This document shows, in pieces, positions 10,955 through 22,021 of a DNA stretch of 64,000 bases. The stretch lies in contig CM055883.1 in the NCBI GenBank assembly GCA_029582165.1, forward strand, positions 20,678,501 through 20,742,500, written 5' to 3'. The position numbers and the translations under genes are program-made. The notes under the pieces were generated by a model. That model made no database searches, was not told the origin of the DNA, and saw nothing but the letters and a program-made list of their open reading frames with translations. The stretch is from Portulaca oleracea (Eukaryota > Streptophyta > Magnoliopsida > Caryophyllales > Portulacaceae). How positions within the stretch are numbered: the stretch's first letter is position 1; each line of letters opens with the position of its first letter.

Positions 10955-12222
10955 TGGTATGTTTCGGTCTTGGTGGTGGTGAGGTTCGATCAAACATGGC
11001 CTGAATAAGGCCGGTGAGGTTAGCGATTGACTCGTCGAGACGGTCGAATCGCAGGTCAGACTGACCCCTAAACTCAACAAAACTCTCCCGCAACTCGTTG
11101 ACACGGTGGTCGGTTCGGTCAATGGAGGTTTGGAAGTCGCGAACGCGCGTCTTATAGTCTAGTTGGGGTTGTTCACGTTGAGGGTTTGGGTGGATTTCAG
11201 ATTCTCATTCAGGATCAAACTCGGGAAAGGGTTGCATCAACATCAAGTTCTCAGCAACTTGGGGAGAGGTCTGGGGGTTAGGCACGGGAAACCTAGCGTT
11301 ATTGGGATAGATCCAACGGCAATGCGAGTCTTTGTCAAACTTACACAAACCAAAGGAATTACACTGGTCCCCATCCAAAAATAAGCTCCCCGGGACAAGG
11401 TCAGTGGGGTTCCTAGGTGGCCTAAAGCCGTACTGGCATGGAGGTGTGTAATGTAGCCCCCTATGGCAATGCCCTTGTTGGTTGAGGTGGCAACACTAGA
11501 AAGATGGAGAGTTCCATAGCTGCAGGGTCGGCACGAGCGTCGGCATCTAACATGGAATGCAACATGTAGCAATCAGCCCGGGTAGCTTTGTTTGAGCTAC
11601 CGGGCCTCCCGAAGACACCGCAAGAGAGTATGCGGTGGACATACCTCATCACGGGGTTTCTAATCAAGGTCGGGGGAGTGTTGCTAGGGTCCCAATTATC
11701 AAAACCAGAAATTCTGAAAAAGAAACTCTTTCCATCACACTATGGGTATAAGGGATGAATCCCTACATGTACGCTCGGGGAAACCAAAGGCACGGGAAAA
11801 TTCGGACACGGTCATAGTCCTCTCTACCCTCAAAATTGAAAACGAATGCACCTGTCCCTCCCTTGGAGGTAAACTACTGGGGTAGACAAGAATTCAAGGG
11901 TAATCCCCCTATAGGTCTGTTCGCCTAACCTAGCAATATTTGTCATGTGGCAACGATCTAACATCCAATCTACATCATCCAACATGCCACAACAACGCAA
12001 GAAAGGCTCATGCATATATTTGGTGGGGATGAGGGCTCTTTGGGAGAGAGAATCGTACCTTTTCTTGACCTCCCCTTCAAAGTTGAAGGGGTTCAAGTTC
12101 GTCGAGTTCTGTGGAGGTGCAACTTTCTGTATTCCTTTCTCCGCCACCGTAGCCTTTCACTTCCGGCTGCCTCCGGCTTCGTTGTCATTGCCCGGGGGTC
12201 CGGAGAAGCTAGGATTCTTACT
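10955..12222 (-). pseudogene. ATHILA ORF-1 family (env-position) gene, copy A, broken
   Basis: Minus-strand gene in the position of the Athila env-like ORF. It is recognisable by YDSLSQRALIPTKYMHEPFL, DDVDWMLDRCHMTNIARLGE and YRGITLEFLSTPVVYLQGRD, which match copy B and the ATHILA ORF-1 family style. The C-terminal part carries VNELRESFVEFRGQSDLRFD, a coiled-coil-like segment. The frame is broken several times (around 11830, 11660 and 11460), so no full protein is possible. Athila ORF-1 function is unknown. Upstream lies a dyad cluster (12993-13100), possibly its own promoter. Confidence 0.7.
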
Positions 12223-12985
12223 TCTCACCATCTAAAAATACTCATACAATCAGTACTATCACCAAGATAGATTCTAGGTGTCAAATAAGCATGATCAAAA
12301 TATATAAACTTAGTCCTAACAATCCTCCATGCTTATCTGATACTAGGGGTTGAAATCAAGATATATCTAACCTAAAACCTTACTTAAAACAGAGTATAGT
12401 ACTACAACACATCACATCCAAAGTCTAGACCTATATTTCTTTATTTCAACATCACATTGCTCTCTCAATACGTCCAACAACTCAATTCTATTAATTCAAG
12501 AACAAAAAGATCAAAAATCAATCAACTCAAACCAAGCCCTAATCAAGAATTCCATCCAAGAATCAAACCCAAATCAAGAAATTCAAATCTAGGACATGAT
12601 AATTGGTATAAATTGAGCAAATTACTCAATAAACTCAAGTATTCAATCAAAATCATACCTCAAACGAAGTATATAGTCAAAGAACAAGAGAAAGAGTTGA
12701 GAATTCCATACCTTGAGTTTGAAGAGGGGAGAAGAATGGAGCTTGAAGATTCAAAGTGTTAGAGTGCAAGTGAGAAGAGAAAAGAGAGAAGAAGGTGGTG
12801 GTGTGAGGTGGTGGCGCCGGCGAGGTGGTCGGCGGGCGCTGACGATGGTGGTTCGTGGTGGTGCTGGTGGCGTTTGGAGAGAGGGGACGTCAGGGTTAGG
12901 GCAAAAGCAAGGAGGAGTTTTTTCAATTGAAAGAAAAGGGGGAAGCCTCGACTAAATTAAAAGAGGCGGGCAAAAGAACCGGGCA
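12223..12985 (-). other. Leader region of ATHILA ORF-1, copy A
   Basis: Noncoding sequence between the dyad cluster and the ORF start, repeated in copy B at 19877-20630. It contains a purine-rich stretch on plus (12720-12960) that reads as CT-rich leader on minus. Open frames here on plus are incidental. Confidence 0.5.
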
Positions 12986-12992
12986 AAATAAC

Positions 12993-13100
12993 AAAACGCA
13001 GCCAGTGCTTCAAAAATGCGGCCAGCGTTTTGCAAAAAACCCTACCCTGAACTCTTTGGACGAGGCGCTGCCAGCGCCTTGAAAACGATGGCTGCGTTTT
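12993..13100 (-). promoter_or_regulatory. Internal dyad cluster upstream of ATHILA ORF-1, copy A
   Basis: Four dyads in 110 bp: 12993-13010, 13012-13031 (AAAAATGCGGCCAGCGTTTT), 13063-13079 (AGGCGCTGcCAGCGCCT, arms of 8 bp with no mismatch) and 13082-13100 (AAAACGATGGCTGCGTTTT). They resemble the dyads in this element's LTRs (for example 23103-23121), and lie 0.75-0.9 kb upstream of the ORF. A second promoter for the env-position gene is inferred. Confidence 0.55.
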
Positions 13101-13389
13101 CTTACCTAATGAAGGTAATTCGATTTTTGCCAGTTTTTTGCTTGTTTCCTCCTTTTTCTTGGTTTGCTCCTTACTTTCCCTACAATTTGACACACCAAAA
13201 ATCCTTACAAACATCTACCAACACAAAATTTATTAGGTTAGAAATAAAAAAATGTTAATAGAAGCCATAAATTTCTTGAATTTCTTCTTTTTCACTACAC
13301 ACTAAAAGAAAAATATTAGTAAACTTCAAAATAAAAATTACTAAGTAATAAAAACTGAAAGAAAATAACTGAACTAAAAATAAAAAGGT

Positions 13390-13468
13390 GGGGAGGAATA
13401 AATATTAGATAATGGTGTACCTCCCCCGGGTTGGTTTGTTTACGTCGTTAGCTCGACGTTATGGACCC
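13390..13468 (-). other. Athila post-pol signature, directly after protease
   Basis: The minus strand reads GTCGAGCTAACGACGTAAAC, then GGGGGAGGTACACC. The same signature is at 21065-21115 and, diverged, at 32768-32815. In complete Athila elements a similar motif follows the pol gene. Here it follows protease directly, showing that RT to integrase were removed. Confidence 0.55.
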
Positions 13469-14255
13469 TACTCATCAGGGTCCTTGATCCATTTTGGAAC
13501 CGAATCTCCATCATCATGAATTATTTTCAAAACTTGTTTTTGAATCAACTTCCCCTTTCGTACTTCGTACTCGGTCATCGACTTTCCTAGCTCGATGATC
13601 ATTGTTCCTTTCCTCATATCCATCTTGTAATTAACAGATGAAAGGAAACATCTCCCTAAAATAATTTACGGTTCTGAATCTTCTCTTGTATCTAAAATCA
13701 TGAAATCAACATGAACAACATGCTCTCCTATTTGGAGGGGATTGTCATATAAGATCCCTATAGGTTTCCTAAGGGTCTTGTGTGCTAGACGAAGAATCTT
13801 TTCGGTCACCCTTAATTCCCTATGTTGATATTTTCTTAAGTAAGACTTAGGCAAAACATCACCTCGGATCCTGTATCACACAATTCATACTTGATGGGTT
13901 TACCATCCAACTGAATGGGGATCCTAAAATCGCTTAGGTCTTCCTTATTAGGCATAATTGAGGGGGTTTTAGTTCCCTCTAACAGGTCTGGTTTAGGGTC
14001 GGTCTCAATTATCCCATGTAAGATATGCTCTCCTAAGGGTTCACACTCAAGGTTCACTTCCTCGCAAGTTATAGCGTTACATTGAGCACCCAGATTATGA
14101 ACAGGTTGATGTGGTAAACTAGTAGAGGGAGTTGCTGAATTAGCAATATGATTTTCTAAAGTTTTATTGTGGGTTGCTAAAGCCTCTACCTTTTGCATTA
14201 GGTCTTTTATGACACTTTCCTGTTTCTGTTGTCTAGCAATAAGGCTTTCCATCAT
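13469..14255 (-). pseudogene. Gag C-terminus and retropepsin protease, copy A, frameshifted
   Basis: The minus-strand frame 14255-13836 ends in the aspartic protease active site CDTGSEV. It then shifts near 13850 into the frame MPKSYLRKYQHRELRVTEKI (13854 down), which contains VDFMILD and, after one stop, IILGRCFLSSVN. This is the retropepsin fold pattern: a D-T-G-S loop, a hydrophobic strand, then ILGR. A coiled-coil-like segment (QKQESVIKDLMQKVEALA) precedes it. The reading ends WIKDPDE-stop at 13469. At least one frameshift and one stop make it inactive. Confidence 0.75.
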
Positions 14256-16245
14256 GGTTTCTAAATTAGACTTTCAAGGAGGGCCTTGTTGGGGTGGTCT
14301 TTGAGGTGGGGGAACATACTTTTGTTGTCCTTGTCCTTAAAGAGGACCAGTAGGGTTGTCATTCCTATAGGAAAAATTCGGGTGGTTTCTAAGTCCAAGA
14401 GGGTAAGTGTTACAATTCATGTCATAATTCTGTTTAGGGTTTCCAATATAGTTGGTCTGTTGGACTTGTTCATTACCAACTCCACCTGTGGGGCAAGTAA
14501 AAATTTCATGTTCGGTCGACTGACAGACATTGCAGGTCGGAGAGTTAGATAGCAAACTCAATCGGTCCACTTTTTCCATTAAAGAATCAAGTTTAGATGA
14601 CATTAAAGAAATTGCATCAACATTAAACTTACCTCCCGCCTTTTGGCGAGGTTTATACCATTGATAGGAGTTGTTCGCTAGATGCTCGATCAGACTTGTG
14701 ATTTGAGGCACAGTCTTGTCCATAAGATCGCCTCCGGCTGCAGAGAGGATGCTTCCTCTCGTCGACTCATTCAATCCATTGAAGAAGGTGATGTATATTC
14801 GATGGCCATATACATCAAGGTCAACTAGAGAAACATCAAATACTCACCTACATGGAAGAAGAGCTCACATCTCTTACATATCTCTCTACTTTGGAATGAA
14901 TCTACAAGGGTACTTAAGTAATTTTCTCCATAACTCAAGAACCATCAAGCTATCATAGAAGGAGTCTTAGAGTGGATTAATCTACATTCCAAGAGCTTTC
15001 CAAGGGTTCAAGAATCTTTAGATTTGGTTAAGTATTGAGCAAGTTATCATCATTTCTAATCTAGCTTAGTTCATTTGTTTCTTTATGATGTAATCATGTG
15101 TATAGGATGATGTAAGCTAGATGGTTGTACTTTCTTTCATATGACATGTCTAAGGGGACCTTTAGTAGTATAAATAGACCCCTTAGGGTGCCTTGTATCA
15201 TTCATTCAATCATATATCAAAATACAATCAAACACATGATGTGTTCTCTCTAGCTTTGTGCTAGTTTCTCTTCGTTTCTCTTGAGGGAGATCGAAACTAT
15301 CCCCTTCTTCTATCCAAGGTTGGCGTCCTTGGTGGTGATAGGAAGGAATTGAAGGTCTGAAGGTGGTGTGGCTGTATCCTCCAAGAATCTTCAAAAGCCA
15401 TTATCATTCTATCATTCTAGTGAGTTTCGTTTGATTCATTAGAATTCTTTCAATTACATTTTCATTGTTTCTATCTTTCATTTACACATCTAAAGTGCTA
15501 AATCATAAGATAGATTCATCAATCCATTCGTTTTCAACATTCCTACATTCGTCAATTCATTCGTTCAAACATCATCCATCATTCGTTCATCGTTCGTTCA
15601 ACCATTCGTTCATCATTTCCATTCGTTGGGTAATCATCTTTCATAGTTCTTTCCATCCTTTTCATCCATTTCTATTCCATTTTTGGTTCTTTGGAACTTT
15701 GAGAAGGGAGATTCCTATCTTCGTTTTTAAAGATCCTTAGATTGTGTGTAATGTGATCGTCCCTTGGTCCCATTATGCATCAGAAGGATTGGACAAGAAC
15801 CCATGGTTCGAATCCATGCTGAGGACATTGTCGAAGAATGTCCTTAAATCTCTACCAAGAATCGTATAGTGACTCATCCGGCTATTGTGTGAATGTAGAA
15901 ATCTGATTCCTTATGCTGGTGAGCTTGCTTGGAGGAAAGTACTTCGCCAGAAAGGTGCTGTCGAGTTCATCGAACGTTGTGATTGAATTTGGCGGAAGGG
16001 AATCGAGCAACTCCCACGCCTTGCCTTGTCAGTGTCACAAGCTTGACAAAAGTGTCGCAGATGTCAGTTCGGATCTTCATTAGCCAATCCATGGAACGAT
16101 GATTTTGACACCAAGTCGATTAGAGATTGACGTAGTTCAAAGTCGTTTGTTTGGATGGTGGGAACGTTGATTGCTGATTGCGGGTTGGTGACATTGGGAG
16201 TCAAATACTGCCCAAATGTCATTGGTCGTTGTTCTCCCATCTCTT
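14256..16245 (-). pseudogene. gag: gag, copy A, interrupted by a solo LTR
   Basis: It starts MGEQRPMTFGQYLTPNVTN at about 16245, followed by NDFELRQSLIDLVSKSSFHG and NEDPN (gag N-terminal domain). Then come AWELLDSLPPNSITTFDELD, STFLAKYFPPSKLTSIRNQI, and after the insertion FFNGLNESTRGSILSAAGGD. A CCHC-like segment lies near 14535 (CNVCQSTEHEIFTC). About 30 residues are missing after NEDPN, and several stops are present. A solo LTR (14789-15782, target duplication GAAGG) splits the codons of VQSFFNGLNES; removing it and one duplication restores the frame, which proves the boundary. Confidence 0.8.
14789..15782 (+). mobile_element. Solo LTR, family 'TGATGTATA', plus orientation
   Basis: 994 bp starting TGATGTATATTCG and ending ATGCATCA, flanked by GAAGG on both sides (14784-14788 and 15783-15787). 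It has a TATA box (TATAAATAGACC, about 15170) and repeated CATTCGTT words in the downstream part (15520-15630). There is no coding sequence. A second copy with a different duplication is at 30152-31179. A lone LTR with a duplication is the expected product of LTR-LTR recombination. Confidence 0.85.
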
Positions 16246-16509
16246 CTTCCTTTTCTGATTCCGATTCTTGCTCTTCTTCGTCAGTTTCCTGATTTTCTTG
16301 AAATTCTTTCTCCAGGCTCGCTCTCTTCCTTCTCTCTCGAAGTCTGCGATCTCAAGATCGTACTCGAAAGATAAATCTTTTTTGCATAAACCGGAAAAAG
16401 ATAAAAACAAGAATACCAAGCGTAATAATGAAAATTAAAGAAAAATAACAAAAAGTAAATAACCTAGTCACCCAGACCGCGTTCGTCCAATGGCGGTTGG
16501 GGGAACAAA
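16246..16509 (-). other. Leader between PBS and gag, copy A
   Basis: Homologous to 21726-21997. It contains a minus-strand frame rich in R/K/E (16219-16419) that continues into the gag start region in copy B as well. This may be an upstream leader peptide or simply untranslated. No function can be assigned. Confidence 0.4.
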
Positions 16510-16540
16510 TCCCCGGCAACGGCGCCAAAAACAAGCAATT
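16510..16540 (-). other. Orphan PBS and junction of the two interiors
   Basis: The minus strand reads TGGCGCCGTTGCCGGGGA (16510-16527), a perfect Athila-type PBS. No LTR adjoins it on the right. After GCCAAAAAC the sequence jumps to AAGCAATTTAACACCCCC, equivalent to 8950-8966 of copy A. Both parents contain CAAAAAC at the join, so a short-homology deletion removed the middle LTR and about 130 bp. Confidence 0.75.
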
Positions 16541-18480
16541 TAACACCCCCTCAGGCTAACCATTCCGACACATCAATTCAACAAGCAAGCACAAAGATCA
16601 GTTTGGACAAGATCAAAACTCAGTTCAAAAGAGAAAGGAACAAATTTCCGAAACCAAAAGGAGAGAACAAGCATTTCAGAAGAATAAATCCGCCAACAGT
16701 CTTAAGAATAATGCAAATGTGCGCAGTTAGTTATGGACGTAAGTAAGTCAAAATGAGAAAACCTCACATAGGAAAGAATAAAACCACTCAATCACTCAAA
16801 TTTAAATATGTATGTGGGTTTTCTCATACTCAAACCAATAGAAACAAACCGCCATAAGCTTGGTAAGAACCTCGCTCTCCACTACTGGTATGCAATGCAC
16901 AAGTGACAATCAAAAGGACTTTATCGGGTTGTAACGGGGCTTAGGTTAGGGGAAAGGAGCGGTAAAATTTGGGAATCAGGAGTTAAGAGCCATGCTTAGA
17001 TTGAATTTCAATGAGTATAACACTCTAAACTCGCCTTCTTGCTTAGTGTATGCAAGGAATTTCACCTTTCACCCTCAACAATATGAAACATCTCAACTAA
17101 ATACAACCAAGTCGAGGTTTTCAGAACTTTAAATTGAATCTCCCTAATCACCCTTTTCTTTGGAACTCTTTTTCTCTATTTTTTTTATTTTATACTTGTC
17201 CTTTGTTTTGCTTTTTTTTTTTGTTGGGTGATCAGGGAGAAGAAAACTACGGAATTATAACTTTGACCTCGATATAATATATGAACAACATAACCAAACA
17301 CCAATTATACAAAAGGTGGGACATTCAGTTTCTCCCAAATTGAAACAAGAAGCACAATCTAACCTAAACTTCATATTTTTGTTCACAAACACACCAAACC
17401 AACTGTTCCTTCCAACAAAACAACAAACTCTCATTCAACCAAGCAAGGCAAAGGGATACTGGATATCGAAGCCCAAGGCTTATATTGTCAGGGTTCAATC
17501 ATGAAAGAAGGGTAAACAAAGGCTAGGCGGGGCAAAAAGAACGGTAATAATGTAGGGTAGGCTATTTGGCAATGTAGCTTAACAAAATAAAAATAATGCC
17601 TTAATGACTTTGTCACAACGTGCAATGTAAATATGTAGTCTGTTTTACGATGCAAAGCAAGTTCTTGAGATGCAACTAATGGGTGAGTCACTCAGGGAAT
17701 CATGGAATTGATAAAACTGATCAATTCAAAGTTTAGGCAATGTGGACTCACGGGATGGGGCTCAATCAACGAAACTTAGCCCAAAGATTTGCCGCACGCA
17801 CATTTATACTTGCTAAGATAGTCAAAGCAATAAAATACAACTTTCGTAACTTGACTCAAAATCAGAAGAATTGAAGGAAAAGGTTTCAAAAACTTTTGAG
17901 ATCTCATCCAGACTTTTCTAAGCGAAGCAAGCAAAACTGAAAGTAAGCAATGTTTACAAATCATCACCGAAGGTGTTTCCGGTTTTAGTCCTAGTCCTAT
18001 CCTATAACTTTTTGGTTTTTGTCTTTTCTAATTTATTTTTTTTGGTCTTTTTCTAAATTTTCTGATTTTTTTTTTTTTGGATTTTTGAATAGGTGGATGC
18101 AAAAGAAAGAAAAAGAAACAAACTAATAAAAGAAAAAGAAAAAAAAATCTACATGCTTTTATCTAATGCAATCTAGGTGGATGCAATTTAAAAGAAAACC
18201 TTAGAAAGAAAAACTTAAGAAAACTAAAACGAAAAACAAAAGAAAAACACACTATGAACTCAAATAAAAGAAAACAAACAAGCTAGAAAACAAACTAAAC
18301 TAAGAGTAAGCAAAATAAAAGAAACACACAAAAATAAGAAAATCACACTAAAAACTGAAAGATAAGTATGAAACAGGAAAAAGAAAGACGAAAATAAAAG
18401 GAAAATAAACGAAAAACAGAAAAAATAAACAAAAAACAGAGAAACAAGAAGAAAAATTCACAAGAAGAAATATTTTTCAA
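16533..18480 (-). other. 3' noncoding region of Athila copy B
   Basis: Close repeat of 8945-10850, beginning AACACCCCCTCAGGCTAACC. No gene. It differs from copy A by small indels, for example in poly-T runs near 17200. Confidence 0.65.
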
Positions 18481-18507
18481 CCCGTCCCCCCCCCCCCCCC
18501 ACATGCT
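18481..18507 (-). other. Internal polypurine tract, copy B
   Basis: On plus, a run of 17 C follows CCCGT and precedes ACATGCTTGAACG. On minus this is a long G tract after CAAGCATGT. It is equivalent to 10848-10865 but with an expanded homopolymer. Confidence 0.6.
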
Positions 18508-18599
18508 TGAACGTTGCATTGTGCTCAATGCAGAAGACAACGGTGAAGGGTAAGGGCAGGCGAAGGATCAAGGATCCTCGGCCAGTGGGGAAGGGTTGG

Positions 18600-19876
18600 T
18601 ATGGCTCGGTCTTGGTGCTGGTGAGGCTCGATCAAACGTGGCCTAAATAAGGCCGGTGAGGTTAGGGATTGACTCGTCGAGACCGTCGAATCGCAGGTCA
18701 GACTGGCCCCTAAACTCAACAAAACTCTCCCGCAACTCGTTGACACGGTGCTTCGTCCAGTCAATGGAGGTTTGGAAGTCGCGAAGGCGCGCCTCATAGT
18801 CTAGTTGGGGTTGTTCGAGTTGAGGGTTAGGGTGGATTTCAGGTTCTGATTCGGGATCAAACTTGGGAAAGGGTGGCATCCACATCAAATTCTCATCAAG
18901 TTGGGGAGAGGTGTGGGGGTTAGGCACGGGAAACCTAGCGTTATTAGGATAGATACAACGGCAATGCGGGTCTTTATCAAACTTACACAAACCAAAGGAA
19001 TTACACTGGTCCCTATCCAAAAATAAGCTGCCTGGGACAAGGTCAGTGGGGTTCCTAGGTGGCTTAAAGTCGTACTGGCGTGGAGGTGTCTAATGTAGCC
19101 CCCTATGGCAATGGCCTTGTTGGTTGAGGTGGCGACACTAGAAAGATTGAGAGCTAGCGTAGCTGTAGGGTCGGCACGAGCGTCGGCATGTAACATGGAA
19201 TGCAACATGTAGCAATCTGCCCGGGTAGCTTTGTTTGAGCTAATTGGCCTCCCGAAGATACCGCAAGAGAGTATGCAGTGGACATACCTCATCACGGGGT
19301 TTCTAATCAAGGTCAGGGGGGTGTTGCTAGGGTCCCAATTGTCAAAACCAAAAATTCTGAAAAAAGAAACCCTTTCCATCACTCTATGGGTATAAGGGAT
19401 AAATCCCTACATGTACGCTCGGGGAAACCAAAGGCACGGGCAAATTCGGACACGGTCATGGTCCTCTCTACCCCCAAAAGCTGAAAATGAATGCACATGT
19501 CCCTCCCATGGAGGTTAACTGCTAGGGTAGACAAGAATTCAAGGGTAACCCCCCTATAGGTCGGTTCGCCTAACCTATCAACGTTGATCATGCGGCAACG
19601 ACCTAACATCCAATCTACATCATCCAACATACCAGAACTACGCAAGAAAGGCTCATGCATATATTTGGTAGGGATGAGGGCTCTATGGGAGTGGGAATAG
19701 TACCTTTTCTTGACCTCCCCTTCATACTTGAAGAGGTTCAAATTCCTCGAGTTCCGTGGAGGTGCAACTTTTCGTTTTCCTTTCTCCGTCGCCGTAGCCT
19801 TTCGCTTCCGGCTGCCTCCGGCATCGTTGTCGTCACCCGAGGGTCCGGAGAAGTTAGGATTATTAGTTCTCACCAT
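18600..19876 (-). pseudogene. ATHILA ORF-1 family (env-position) gene, copy B
   Basis: Best preserved copy in this element. The frame 19876-19379 begins MVRTNNPNFSGPSGDDND with a basic RKRK segment. It continues YEGEVKKRYYSHSHRALIPT, DDVDWMLGRCRM and TYRGVTLEFLSTLAVN, then a SEFARAFGFPE segment. After a stop near 19379 another frame carries NPVMRYVHCILSCGIFGRP and SNKATRADCYMLHSML. After a shift near 19020, the tail PQLDYEARLRDFQTSIDWTK and ELRESFVEFRGQSDLRFDGL follows, a likely coiled coil. It corresponds in order to the homologue at 34405-35903. Protein role unknown; broken by one stop and one or two shifts. Confidence 0.75.
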
Positions 19877-20636
19877 CTAAAAATACTCACAAAATCAGTA
19901 CAATCACCAAGATAGATTCTAGGTATCAAATAAGCATGATCATAATACATAAACTTAGTCCTAACATTCCTCCATGCTTATTTGATACTAGGCGTTGAAA
20001 TCAAGATATATCTAACCTAAAACCTTACTAAAAACAGAGTATAGTACTACACCACATCACATCCAAAGTCTAGACCTAAATTTCTCAATTTCAACATCAC
20101 ATTGCTCTCCCAATACATCCAACAAGTCAATTCTCTTAATTCAAGAACAAAAAGATCGAATATCAATCAACTCAAACCAAGCCCTAATCAAGAATTCCAT
20201 TCAAGAATAAAACCCAAATCAAGAAATTCGAATCCAGGACATGATAATTGGTATAAATTGAGCAAATTACTCAATAAACTCAAGTATTCAATCAAAATCA
20301 TACCACAAACGAAGTATATAGTCAAAGAACAAGAGAAAGAGTTGAGAATTCCATACCTTGAGTTTGAAGAGGGGAGAGGAAGTGAGGTTGAAGATTCAAA
20401 GTGTTAGAGTGCAAGTGAGAAGAGAAAAGAGAGAAGAAGGTGGTGGTGTGAGGTGGTGGCGCCGGCGAGGTGGTCGGCAACGTGGACTGTGGTGGTTCGT
20501 GGTGGTGCTGGTGGCGTTTGGAAAGAGGGGACGTCGGGTTAGGGCAAAAGCAAGGAGGAGTTTTTTTTTGAATTGAAAGAAAAGGGGGAAGCCTCGACAA
20601 AATTAAAAGAGGCGGGCAAAAGAACTGGGCAATATA
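19877..20636 (-). other. Leader region of ATHILA ORF-1, copy B
   Basis: Noncoding repeat of 12223-12985 with CT-rich sequence on the minus strand (20358-20580). The open frames on both strands are shadows of low-complexity sequence. Confidence 0.5.
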
Positions 20637-20745
20637 ACAAAACGCAGCTAGTGCTTCAAAAACACGGCCATCGTTTTGCAAAAAAACCTTACTTAAACTC
20701 TCCGACGATTGGCGCCAAATACTTTGAAAACGCTCGGTGTTTTCG
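20637..20745 (-). promoter_or_regulatory. Degraded internal dyad cluster, copy B
   Basis: Equivalent of 12993-13100, but the symmetry has decayed: AAAACGCAGCTAGTGCTT, AAAACACGGCCATCGTTTT, and AAAACGCTCGGTGTTTT at the end. Copy A keeps an intact 8-bp-arm dyad at the corresponding place. Comparing the two shows which dyad bases decay without selection. Confidence 0.45.
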
Positions 20746-21064
20746 ACTGATGAAGGTAATTCGATTTTTGCCATTTTTTTGCTTGTTTCCTCCTTTTTCT
20801 TTGTTTGCTCCTTACTTTCCCTACAATTTGACACACCAAAAATCCCTACAAACATCTACCAACACAAAATTTAATAGGTTACAAATAAAAAAAGTGTTAA
20901 TAGAAGCCATAAATTTCTTGAATTTCTTCCTTTTCACTACACAATAAATGAAAAATATTAGTAAACTTCAAAATAAAAATTACTAAGGAATAAAAACTGA
21001 AAGAAAATAATTGAACTAAAAATAAAAAGGTGGGGAGGTATAAATATTAGATAATGGTGTACCT

Positions 21065-21500
21065 CCCCGGGGTTGCTTTGTTTAACGTCGTTAGCTCGAC
21101 ATTATGGACCCTACTCATCGGGGTCCTTGATCCATTTTGGAACTGAATCTCCATCATCATGAATTATTTTCAAAACTTATTTTTGAATCAACTTGCCCTT
21201 TCGTACTTCGTACTCTGTCATCGACTTTCCTAGCTCGATGATCATTGTTCCATTCCTCATATCCGTCTCGCAATTAACAGATGAAAGGAAAGATCTCCCT
21301 AGAATAACCTCCGATTCTAGATCTTCTCCTGTATCTAAAATCATGAAATCAACAGGAACAACATGCTCTCCTATTTGGGGGGGATTTTCATGTAAGATCC
21401 TTAGAGGTTTCCTAAGGGTCTTGTCTGCTAGACGAAGAATCTTGTCGGTCACCCTAATTCCCTATGTTGATATTTTCTTAGGTAAGACTTAGGCAAAACA
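21065..21500 (-). pseudogene. Retropepsin fragment and post-pol signature, copy B
   Basis: The frame 21452-21177 reads KILRLADKTLRKPLRILHEN, VPVDFMILDTGEDLESEVIL and GRSFLSSVNCETDMRNG: the C-terminal half of the protease with its ILGR element intact. The N-terminal half with the catalytic CDTGSE is gone; the sequence is joined near 21500 to gag residue about 70. The signature GTCGAGCTAACGACGTTAAA follows at about 21085-21105. The protease is inactive without the catalytic aspartate loop. Confidence 0.7.
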
Positions 21501-21725
21501 CGTTGTTGGCCTTGTAACTGTCACAAGCTTGACGAAAGAGTCGCAGATGTCGGTTCGGATCTTCGTTAGCCAATCCATGGAACGGTGATTTTGACACCAA
21601 TTTATTAGAGATTGACGTAGTTCAAAGTCGTTTGTTTGGATGGTGGGAACGTCGATTGCTGATTGCGAGTTGGTGACATTGGGAGTCAGATACTGCCCAA
21701 ATGTCATTGGTCGTTGTTCTCCCAT
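21501..21725 (-). pseudogene. gag: gag N-terminal fragment, copy B
   Basis: It starts MGEQRPMTFGQYLTPNVTN at 21725 and continues TNDFELRQSLINWCQNHRSM. Relative to copy A a small indel changes the frame after SLI. It then runs into protease sequence near 21500 where copy A still has full gag. The deleted gag-protease segment is about 2 kb once the solo LTR of copy A is discounted. The join lies close to CTTGTGACA/CAAGGC words shared with copy A. Confidence 0.7.
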
Positions 21726-21997
21726 CTCTTCTTCCTATTCCGATTCCGATTCTTGCTCTTCTTCGTCCGTTTCTTGATTTTCTTGAAATTCTTTCACCAG
21801 TCTCGCTCTCTTCCTTCTCTCTCGAAGTGTGCGTTCGATCTCGGGATCGTACTCGAAAGAGAAATCTTTTTGCATAAACCTGAAAAAGATAAAAACAAGA
21901 ATACCAAGCGTAATAAAGAAAATTAAAGAAAAATAACAAAAAGTAAATAACCTAGTCACCTAGAGCGCGTTCGTCCAATGGCGGTTGGGGGAACAAA

Positions 21998-22015
21998 GTC
22001 CCAGCAATGGCGCCA
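21998..22015 (-). other. Primer binding site of dimeric Athila-like element
   Basis: The minus strand reads TGGCGCCATTGCTGGGAC six bases inside the LTR end: Athila tRNA-Asp type with two changes. It marks 22022-23476 as the 5' LTR. Confidence 0.75.
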
Positions 22016-22021
22016 AAAACT

